From contig CAKQMH010000006.1 of the NCBI GenBank assembly GCA_934254915.1, positions 1 through 64,000 on the forward strand: DNA of 64,000 nt, read 5' to 3'. The notes below the pieces were generated by a model. The model was not told the origin of the DNA. It worked only from the letters and a program-made list of their open reading frames with translations, and did no database searches. Positions 35,426 to 42,511 of this stretch are shown here, piece by piece (positions within the stretch are counted from its first letter, which is position 1; each line of letters starts with the position of its first letter). Made by a program: the position numbers and the translations under genes. This stretch comes from an uncultured Alphaproteobacteria bacterium (GTDB taxonomy: Bacteria > Pseudomonadota > Alphaproteobacteria > RF32 > CAG-239).

Positions 35426-36046
35426 ATGAACAAAACTTTATTAACAGCGGCTTCGGCATTGGTTTTGACCATGGCTGTAGCAACATCGGCTTCGGCTCGT
35501 GATGGTTTTTATTTGGCTGTTCGCGGCGGTGTTACCAACTACAACCTGAATGCTAAAGACGATAACTCAACCACTAAAGCAATGGAAGATTATGGTAACG
35601 TCTGGAACGTTTCCGGTGCTTTGGGTTATAAATATAAATATGTTCGCATTGAAGGTGAATATATTTATCGTGACGATGTTGATGACAGCTATACTACAAC
35701 AGTTGGTGCAGTTGGTACAACCTATAATCATAAAGTAACTATGGAATCTGATTCTTTTATGGCTAATATGTACTTGGATTTGATGCCGAATTACTGGATT
35801 AGCCCATATGTTGCCGGCGGTCTTGGTTTGACCCGTTTGTCGGTTAAAAACGTTTCCAATGACGGTGGCGCAACTATTACCGATGATGCCGATAACTTCA
35901 CTTGGATGTTGGGTGCCGGTTTGTCTTTGCGTTTGAACAGATGTATCAACCTCGATGGTGGTTACCGTTACTTAGATATGGGTGACATCGGCGGTGCAAA
36001 CATCAATGCTCACGAAGTATACGGCGGCTTGCGCTTTACTTTCTAA
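35426..36046 (+). CDS. outer-membrane beta-barrel protein (Omp25/OmpA-like porin family)
   Basis: A 206-residue protein with a signal peptide (about 1-24, ending ASA) and an eight-strand barrel with alternating hydrophobic strands: DGFYLAVRGGV at the start, WNVSGALGYKYKYVRIEGEY, WISPYVAGGLGLTRLSV, FTWMLGAGLSLRLN, INLDGGYRYLDMGD and the final VYGGLRFTF with C-terminal Phe for BAM recognition. The ATG at 35426 has TTGGAGA upstream. It has its own terminator. It is probably an abundant surface protein. Confidence 0.85.
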   Translation: MNKTLLTAASALVLTMAVATSASARDGFYLAVRGGVTNYNLNAKDDNSTTKAMEDYGNVWNVSGALGYKYKYVRIEGEYIYRDDVDDSYTTTVGAVGTTYNHKVTMESDSFMANMYLDLMPNYWISPYVAGGLGLTRLSVKNVSNDGGATITDDADNFTWMLGAGLSLRLNRCINLDGGYRYLDMGDIGGANINAHEVYGGLRFTF

Positions 36047-36067
36047 GTTTATTAAATTCACCAAAAA

Positions 36068-36104
36068 AAACTGTCATGTCTCCTCTCCGGCGGCATGGCA
36101 GTTT
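36068..36104 (+). terminator. terminator of the outer-membrane protein gene
   Basis: An 11-bp stem with one G-T pair (36068-36078 with 36094-36104) around a 15-base loop, followed by TATTTT. Confidence 0.7.
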
Positions 36105-36320
36105 TATTTTTAAATTTTCAAACAAGACCGTTTTAAAAACGTCATCTTGACCAAGCATTTCTTCATCATAGTCATCCTGACCAAGCATTCTTTATATTAT
36201 TGTCACCTTGAGCGAAGTCGAAAGGTCTCGGCAAATTTTTATATAGCCTAAACCTTTCGACTTAAGGGGATGTTTTTAAACAACACTGCCCGTCACGGCA
36301 ATTAAATAAAAACACACTTT

Positions 36321-36385
36321 TGTAACAAAAAGTTCACAAAAACAGTTGTTTACCAACCATTAACCTCTGTGAATTTTTTGTTACA
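36321..36385. promoter_or_regulatory. 18-bp inverted repeat in the T4SS upstream region
   Basis: TGTAACAAAAAGTTCACA (36321-36338) and TGTGAATTTTTTGTTACA (36368-36385) match in 17 of 18 positions as inverted arms, separated by 29 bases. It may be an operator for a dimeric regulator or an RNA hairpin in a leader. Confidence 0.5.
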
Positions 36386-36517
36386 GCCCGAAAATGCTAG
36401 TGTAAACAATATGTTAACCATTTTGCGGTATAACCATTTTTGCTGGTAATAATCTGAAAAATTGGTTATTCTAAAAGAGTAGAAAGAGTTTTTGCAACTA
36501 TTTGAAGGAGAACGACA

Positions 36518-36859
36518 ATGCAATTTCTTAAGAAAAATATTTGGACATTGTGCCTGGTAGCTTTTGCCACGGTTATGACCATGGCCGGTGACGCTTCCGC
36601 ACAATCTAGTGTTATGCAAACTGCTTCAGACAAAACCTTGAATGTGTTCAAGGCCGTAAAACAAATCATCTTCATCGTTGGTGGTTTTGGTTTGGTCGGT
36701 ATCGCTTTCGGTGCGATTATCGGTAAAATTCAATGGAAGTGGTTTGCCGGTTTGGCTGTCGGTTTGGCAATTTTGGCCGCTGCCGGTTCAATTGTTAACT
36801 ATGCGACCGGTGAATCTATGTCCGGCTTCCAAGATACGTTTGATAACGCTACTAACTAA
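36518..36859 (+). CDS. virB2: VirB2-like pilin (first of three)
   Basis: A 113-residue VirB2/TrbC-type pilin. The signal peptide (about 1-27, ending DASA) is followed by two membrane helices joined by a short basic loop: FIVGGFGLVGIAFGAIIGKI, WKWFAGL, then AVGLAILAAAGSIVNYA. The loop pattern K-I-x-W-K-W-F recurs in the two following proteins. AAGGAG precedes the ATG. In T4SS, VirB2 forms the pilus shaft. This compact form is the most canonical of the three and the likeliest major pilin. A hairpin (36883-36902) after it may favour higher expression. Confidence 0.8.
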   Translation: MQFLKKNIWTLCLVAFATVMTMAGDASAQSSVMQTASDKTLNVFKAVKQIIFIVGGFGLVGIAFGAIIGKIQWKWFAGLAVGLAILAAAGSIVNYATGESMSGFQDTFDNATN

Positions 36860-36882
36860 TATCTCCTTCATAACGCTCGCGG

Positions 36883-36902
36883 GCGGCAGGTTTTTCTGCC
36901 GC
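36883..36902 (+). promoter_or_regulatory. hairpin after the first virB2-like gene
   Basis: A perfect seven-bp GC-rich stem GCGGCAG/CTGCCGC (36883-36889 with 36896-36902) with a T-rich loop. It has no T run after it, so it is more likely an attenuator or processing end than a full terminator. Confidence 0.45.
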
Positions 36903-37066
36903 TCCACGGGCAACAGGAGAACCAAGGGTAAAAGTAAAGCGGGGTCTTGCGGAAGTTGGCAACATCTTACCTCGACCCTTTTTTCGAACCAATGGGTTTA
37001 GCTATTGAGCCGCCCACGGCTCAATCACCAAATCCATCAGCAAAAACGCAAAGGCAGGAGGACGCA

Positions 37067-37792
37067 ATGTTTAACATTAATAAAATAATCAAGCTGATTT
37101 TGATTGCCGCCTTTGTGTGTGTGATTAGCACCGGCGAGAGCTGGGCAGAATGTTCCTTTGTTAACGGCAAAAAATTTTGTCCTTGCTCTGGTTTGTGCCC
37201 TCAAGGTAGTTCATGTGATACATCTGTGGGTGTATGTAAAGATAAAGCAGGAAATGTAAAATTTGGCACTCTAGAGGTTAAAATTGATACAACGCCTCGT
37301 ATAGGTGAAATGGGGTCTAGGCAAGATAGACTTGCGGCAACGATGAGGGAGGCTACTACCGGTTCAAAATGTGATAGCGGTCAAATTTGGAATGATCATT
37401 TAGGTAAATGCTGCCCTGCAATGCAGAAATGTCCTTCTGGGCAGATGTATAGTACACTAACATGCAAATGTCTTACACCATCAAGCGCTGGTAGTAATAC
37501 GCAGGCATCGAAAGTTATCATAACCGGTTGCAGCGGTAGTTTTGGGTTGTTTTCCGGACTTATTACCGCCGGACAAGATATTTTCAAAGGTCTGCGGGAT
37601 TTGATTTATGTTGTCGCGGGCTTTGGTATTATCGGCGTGGCGGTCGGCGGCTTTTTCGGCAACCTTAACTGGAAGTGGTTGGGCGCGATTGTCATAGCTT
37701 TGATTGTAATCGCCACCACCGGGGAGTTATTAGCGGCGATTACCAATTGTCAAAGCTTTACCTCTACGTATATTCAAGACACGCTAAAGTAG
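37067..37792 (+). CDS. VirB2-like protein with Cys-rich N-terminal domain (second of three)
   Basis: The ATG at 37067, with AGGAGG upstream, gives 241 residues and exposes a signal peptide (about 1-25, ending SWA). A Cys-rich domain (about 26-150) follows, with many C-x-C and C-C groups (FCPCSGLCPQG, KCCPAMQKCP, CKCL), suggesting several disulfides. The C-terminal part (about 160-240) is VirB2-like: DLIYVVAGFGIIGVAVGGFF, NLNWKWLGAI, then VIALIVIATTGELLAA. This may be a tip or minor pilin carrying an extracellular disulfide-bonded head. The earlier reading from 36947 would bury the signal peptide. Confidence 0.7.
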   Translation: MFNINKIIKLILIAAFVCVISTGESWAECSFVNGKKFCPCSGLCPQGSSCDTSVGVCKDKAGNVKFGTLEVKIDTTPRIGEMGSRQDRLAATMREATTGSKCDSGQIWNDHLGKCCPAMQKCPSGQMYSTLTCKCLTPSSAGSNTQASKVIITGCSGSFGLFSGLITAGQDIFKGLRDLIYVVAGFGIIGVAVGGFFGNLNWKWLGAIVIALIVIATTGELLAAITNCQSFTSTYIQDTLK

Positions 37793-37853
37793 CGGGACAA
37801 AGCAACATATTATTGAGTTTGATTGCCTTAGCGGCATAACAGGGGAGGACGTC

Positions 37854-40800
37854 ATGTTAAACATCAGAAAACTAAATCAGTCGATTGTTACCGTGTTTTT
37901 AGCGGCAATCGTTTTTTGCGCCTCCGCCCCCCATGCTAAGGATTATCGCACAGAGGGATTGATTAACGGCTATACTGCCGATATGTATCAAGGGAATGGA
38001 ATTGGAAGCCCAGGGATAAACGAAGTTGTAGTCGAAGCAAAAAGAGGAAACAGTAAACAAGATTTGGAAAACGCCCAAGGTAAGTTAAAAGAAGCTCAAG
38101 ATGCTTATAATTTAGAAAAAGAAGCTTATGAAGAGCAAATTAAATCCCTTACTCAACAATATAATACAGCCACGGATAAGAATGAGCGTAAAAGATTACG
38201 AGAACAAATAGCTTCGGTAAAAAGTAAATGGGTTAAAAACGGTAATAAATATGTTGATGGCATTATGGATGCTCAAAATGGGGTCGCCGCAGCTGAAGCT
38301 ACATATTATAGCAGGGACAGAGTTGAAGGGTATCGGGATAGCGAAGGTAATGCCGTTGAAAGTTTGAAAACAACTTACAATGCCGCCCTGAATAAAGTCA
38401 ATGCCGCTAATGTACGATTGGCCAAATGTCAGTCTGGTAAAGAATGTGTTGATAGTAATGGAAACCAAACTACGACCGAAGCTGTTAAAGAGGAAATCAC
38501 CGCTCTGGAACAAGACGCTGATGCCGCTTATTCAGCTTATCGCACCGGTCAAGAAAGGCTTAATGCTAAGAGAGAGAGGCTTGGTAAAGCAATTGATGGT
38601 GCTAGATCTGAGTATGATAAAGCCTTAAATGAATATTATCAGGCAAAAAAAACTTGTGAATTCTATGAAAGCAACAGCCACGTCAGCCAAGCGGCACAAG
38701 AAGAGTTTAATCGGTATTGTAATGCCGATGGTTCAATGCAAGAAAAATATAAAGACAACTTAAACGATGCCAAATTAGCTTGGGATTCGGCAGTTGCCGA
38801 TGCTGCAGAAGTTGGTGAGCAAAATAGCTATGAGCATAAAGATGAAATTTATTTAGCTGTCAGCACCGACAAAGGCCAACATGGATCGAACGGCATCTTT
38901 GACGGCAAATATGTCGGCAGCGCCGCCTACAGTGCCGGCAGCAGTAATGTGTTTTCGCATATTGCCGCCCGTGCGATGCGCTTTTTGGTCGGTATCAAAC
39001 CCATAATTTATTTATTAGCCGGTTTTGGCTTAATCGGCTTCGCTTTTATGGCGATTTTCAACAAAATCAGCTGGAAATGGTTCTCGCAAATTGCTATCGG
39101 CTTGTTTTTGGTAGCAAACATGGGCCGGTTTATTGAATATTTTGTATATCAACGTACGGATGCTTCCGCAGTCCAACCGCTATCATACGGCGACTATCTG
39201 CATAAAGGTTTTGCCGACACTGATTATGAATGGGTGAAAGAAAGCACTTTATATAGTCCGACTTATAACGCCGAAAGTCCGGATGCGATCCCCGGAAAGG
39301 AAAATGAGAATTCTAAAACCACTCGCGGTTTTTGCCAAAAAGCCGATTCTTCAGTAAGTGGTTGGGGTGGTTTTACCAGCTGTGTCAAGGATATTATCTC
39401 AACCGGTAAAAAAGCCGTTGATACGGTTAAGACCGCGCAAAACACGATTAATAACGTCAAATCCGGTATTGAGGCGACTAAAGCCGCGGTTCGCAATGTT
39501 GGTGATGCGGTAAAAGGTATTACCTCCGCCGGAAGTTTGGAAGGCGCAGTTAACGCCCTTGGTAAAATCGGCGCTAATGTTAATAATGTTATCGGCACGG
39601 CCGGTGGTTTGGTTAATAATACCTTTGCTAATGCCTCCAGAATTTCCAACAGCATTCAGGATATCGGCAGCAGTACCGATGAAGTTGCCGCTCGTGATAC
39701 CAAACGCGCCCGCGGCGAGGGTACAAACGCCCTTGACCGGATGTTAAAAGGTCAAACCGTCGGAGCTAATGGTGAAGTTGAACGTTTGTACGGCGGGACA
39801 GACCAACATGGCAATGTTCAGCAGGGTAAAATCGCCACCAGCAGCAATGGTGTTTCCACGGTATCTGACGTGACTAAAAAAATCGTACAGGAATCGAACA
39901 AAGCCAACACTTTGTTGCAAAAAGGTACCAATGTTGCTGCTGAAGCCGCTTCGGTTGTCGGCAACACCAGCCTGAACACTATCACCGCCGGAATTGTCAA
40001 AAACGATAGTACAATTAACGGCGCTATTCAGGATCATAAGCAATCGAGCACCAACAGCCGCGCCAATACCGCCAGCCGGACAAATTCGGCGACAACGACT
40101 AACGGACGCAGACCCAACAGTACCGCAGCTTCTTCAGGTTCGACTACCGGAAGCGGCAATGATACCACGGCAGAGGCTGCCGCCAGACGTGCCGCCGAAA
40201 CCGCTAAAGAGGCTGAAAAGCTGCGTGCCGAATATGCCGCCAACACCACGCCGGACAAGCTGGCCGATAAAGCTTCAGCCAAAGCGGCTCAGGCTCAAAA
40301 CACCGCCGTGCGTGCCGAACAAGAGGCTCAACGCAAGCAGAAAGAGGCTGACCAAGCTCAGGCTTTAGCCGATGCTGCTGAGCAAAAAGCTAAAGCCAGC
40401 GGCAAGACTTCAGATTTACGTGCCGCCGAACAAGCGCAAAAACGTGCGGATTTAGCCGCTGAAAGTGCTAAAACTGCTGCTAATGAGGCTAAAGAGGCGC
40501 AAAAACCGGTTGCCGCATTGCAGGAAAGTGCGCGCGAGGCCGAAGTTGCTCGTGCAAAATATCAGCAAGAACAATATCAGCAGGAAATGACCGACGCGCA
40601 AGACGCTATCACCAAAGCACGTAGTGCCGCCGCTACGGCCGAAGCCAAAGCAAAAGAACTCGAGACCGCGGCCAGTGAAGCGGCAAAAAAAGCGGCTTTA
40701 TCTAACAGTGATGAAGATGTTGTTGCGGCTCGTCAGGCTGCGGAACTGGCGCGCAAAGCCCGCAAAGATGCCCAAGCCGCGCAAAAGAATATTGAAGAAC

Positions 40801-42068
40801 AAATTGTCCGCCGTAATCAGGCCGAACTTAACTACTATGCCGCCAAGACCAAAGAGGCTGAACTAAAAGAACAAAAGGGCAGCTATAAAGCCGGCGGCAA
40901 AAATGACGGTAGCCCGGATTATTTCTATTCCAGTACAAGTTCGGACAAGTCGGGAACAACAGCTTCTTCCGGCTCAACGACCAATAACCGCAAAACACCG
41001 ACCTCTTCGACAACGACTACCGGACGCAGACCCGATAGCACCGCAGTTTCGAGCTCGACGGCTACCACTCCGGCTAAGTCCTCAGCGTCAACCAGGGCTG
41101 CCGCTCCGGCTAAGTCATCAGCCCAAACGCAAAGCCCTAACGCCGCCACTCGCAGTGTCAGCGTCACACCATCGGATTCGGCAGCTGATACCGGCCGTAA
41201 TACTGACAAAGCTAACACCAATACGGCTTCCGGCAATACAGGCTCAAGCTCGACCACTAGCGGTAAAACCAATACCTCGACCTCAGGCAGCAGTACCGGT
41301 ACTCCGCTTGTTTCCGGCTCTAGCAGCGGCAGTAACAGAGGCACGACTACCGGCGGCAATCTGGTCAACTCCGGCACTAACAAGTCGGGTAGCAGCTCTA
41401 AGGAAACAACAACGGCTTCTTCCGGCAGCCAATCAAGCGGCAAGACTACTTCGGTTACCGGCAGCAGCAGTCGTATTGTCATCCCGCATCGTACTACGCC
41501 GATAAGCGCCAGCCGCAGCAGTGGAGCAAGACGTAATTATAATACCAATATTTATAAATATGGTACGGCTTCCAAAGCGGCGGCATCGTCAACCAACGCC
41601 TCTAATGAGGGTAAGCAGGCAATTGGTACCGGCGGAACTAGTCCTAATTCAGCCAAAGCCACGGCGGCTCGTGCGGCAGCGTTCAAGAGCAAACAGCAGC
41701 AGCTGATGCGCAAACAGGCTGAGGAAAAAGAAATGCGCGAAAAACAAGCCGAAGCCAAAGCTTTAGCCTTGCAGCATGAAATGGCTGAGCAGGAAATGCA
41801 GCGCCGTTGGAAACGTGATGATGAAGAAAATATACGTCAAATGCGTATCGGCGTTCAGGTGCGAAATCTTAAAGCTGTGAATGATAAAAAGGCTAAAGAG
41901 GCTAAAGAGGCTGAAGAAAAACAAGAAAATGAAAATCAGCAGCCTGATGCGGTTTCGGTTTCCGGCGATTTAGCCCCTAATACCGTAATTGAAGAAGCTA
42001 AAGCGCAGGCGAAGAATAATAAGGCAGAGAAATCCAAGACGGATTCACAATCATCAACCGCTAAATAA
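37854..42068 (+). CDS. giant VirB2-domain protein with coiled-coil and Ser/Thr-rich tail (third of three)
   Basis: A 1404-residue exported protein. A signal peptide (about 1-28) is followed by a charged coiled coil (about 55-330). The VirB2-like module is at about 371-432 (KPIIYLLAGFGLIGFAFMAI, KISWKWFSQIAIGL). Amphipathic repeats follow (about 500-600, VDTVKTAQNTINNVKSGIE), then Ala/Lys/Glu-rich TolA-like helices (about 770-1020), a Ser/Thr/Gly-rich stretch (about 1030-1240) and a basic coiled coil to the end. The stretch T-T-x-G-R-R-P-x-S-T-A occurs twice (near 750 and 1060), as a DNA repeat. VirB2 modules are usually whole proteins of about 100 residues, so this is a fusion or a fibrous minor subunit. 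GGGGAGG precedes the ATG and a terminator follows. Confidence 0.65.
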   Translation: MLNIRKLNQSIVTVFLAAIVFCASAPHAKDYRTEGLINGYTADMYQGNGIGSPGINEVVVEAKRGNSKQDLENAQGKLKEAQDAYNLEKEAYEEQIKSLTQQYNTATDKNERKRLREQIASVKSKWVKNGNKYVDGIMDAQNGVAAAEATYYSRDRVEGYRDSEGNAVESLKTTYNAALNKVNAANVRLAKCQSGKECVDSNGNQTTTEAVKEEITALEQDADAAYSAYRTGQERLNAKRERLGKAIDGARSEYDKALNEYYQAKKTCEFYESNSHVSQAAQEEFNRYCNADGSMQEKYKDNLNDAKLAWDSAVADAAEVGEQNSYEHKDEIYLAVSTDKGQHGSNGIFDGKYVGSAAYSAGSSNVFSHIAARAMRFLVGIKPIIYLLAGFGLIGFAFMAIFNKISWKWFSQIAIGLFLVANMGRFIEYFVYQRTDASAVQPLSYGDYLHKGFADTDYEWVKESTLYSPTYNAESPDAIPGKENENSKTTRGFCQKADSSVSGWGGFTSCVKDIISTGKKAVDTVKTAQNTINNVKSGIEATKAAVRNVGDAVKGITSAGSLEGAVNALGKIGANVNNVIGTAGGLVNNTFANASRISNSIQDIGSSTDEVAARDTKRARGEGTNALDRMLKGQTVGANGEVERLYGGTDQHGNVQQGKIATSSNGVSTVSDVTKKIVQESNKANTLLQKGTNVAAEAASVVGNTSLNTITAGIVKNDSTINGAIQDHKQSSTNSRANTASRTNSATTTNGRRPNSTAASSGSTTGSGNDTTAEAAARRAAETAKEAEKLRAEYAANTTPDKLADKASAKAAQAQNTAVRAEQEAQRKQKEADQAQALADAAEQKAKASGKTSDLRAAEQAQKRADLAAESAKTAANEAKEAQKPVAALQESAREAEVARAKYQQEQYQQEMTDAQDAITKARSAAATAEAKAKELETAASEAAKKAALSNSDEDVVAARQAAELARKARKDAQAAQKNIEEQIVRRNQAELNYYAAKTKEAELKEQKGSYKAGGKNDGSPDYFYSSTSSDKSGTTASSGSTTNNRKTPTSSTTTTGRRPDSTAVSSSTATTPAKSSASTRAAAPAKSSAQTQSPNAATRSVSVTPSDSAADTGRNTDKANTNTASGNTGSSSTTSGKTNTSTSGSSTGTPLVSGSSSGSNRGTTTGGNLVNSGTNKSGSSSKETTTASSGSQSSGKTTSVTGSSSRIVIPHRTTPISASRSSGARRNYNTNIYKYGTASKAAASSTNASNEGKQAIGTGGTSPNSAKATAARAAAFKSKQQQLMRKQAEEKEMREKQAEAKALALQHEMAEQEMQRRWKRDDEENIRQMRIGVQVRNLKAVNDKKAKEAKEAEEKQENENQQPDAVSVSGDLAPNTVIEEAKAQAKNNKAEKSKTDSQSSTAK

Positions 42069-42086
42069 AATTAACGCATTATTCAT

Positions 42087-42124
42087 AATCAGGAGGTATA
42101 ATTAAACATAATTTCCTCCTGATT
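42087..42124 (+). terminator. terminator after the giant VirB2-domain gene
   Basis: A ten-bp stem AATCAGGAGG/CCTCCTGATT (42087-42096 with 42115-42124) with an 18-base A/T loop, followed by TTTT. It separates the pilin-like genes from virB3-virB4. Confidence 0.75.
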
Positions 42125-42220
42125 TTTTGTATGAGCAAAGGATAATTACCGACTTTTGCTTGCATATGGAAAACTCCGGCGGTATCATAAAAAACAAAAC
42201 AGCAGATTTGAGATAGTGCA

Positions 42221-42511
42221 ATGCAGGAAAGTATCTTAAAAGCCGTAGCTAATCCGCCTAAAATATTGTGGGGGCCGTTTCTTCCCACTATGTTAAATTT
42301 TGGCATCCAATTTCCGATAATGTTTATGTTTATCGGAACATTTGAGATTAACCCGCTGTTTTTTATGGGTTCATTGATTGCCGGTCATATTTTTTGCATC
42401 GCTTTGGGTGCTAAAGAACCTCACATCTCGGCAATGATTCAGGCCTATGGGCAAACGGCCATAAAATCTCATAACCTCTATAAAGAAAAGGGGAACAAAT
42501 TTGCACCCTGA
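42221..42511 (+). CDS. virB3: VirB3-like inner-membrane protein
   Basis: A 96-residue protein with two membrane segments (about 20-42 with NFGIQFPIMFMFIGTFEINP, and 45-65) and a short hydrophilic tail, as in VirB3/TrbD. The motif ANPPKILWGPFLPTM precedes the first helix. It directly precedes virB4 and overlaps it by 11 bases, the usual arrangement. No strong ribosome binding site is seen before the ATG. Confidence 0.8.
   Translation: MQESILKAVANPPKILWGPFLPTMLNFGIQFPIMFMFIGTFEINPLFFMGSLIAGHIFCIALGAKEPHISAMIQAYGQTAIKSHNLYKEKGNKFAP

Larger units (their letters stand above)
36047..36517. other. long intergenic region upstream of the T4SS locus
   Basis: This 471-base gap holds the terminator of the outer-membrane protein gene and two tandem copies of a 29-30-base unit beginning GTCATCTTGACCAAGCATT (about 36141-36199). 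A GTCACCTTGAGCGAAGTCGA segment with the 20-base piece shared with 28840-28859 (36226-36245) follows. Next is an 18-bp inverted repeat (listed separately), a TTAACCAT box at 36414-36421, and a second imperfect inverted repeat (36431-36441 with 36457-36468). I see no protein gene in it. Confidence 0.6.

Noticed and set aside
39263..39655. Minus-strand ORF inside the giant VirB2-domain gene, and similar ones at 40925-41482
   Set aside because: They are antisense readings of Ala/Ser-rich repetitive coding sequence, without start signals or sensible composition.
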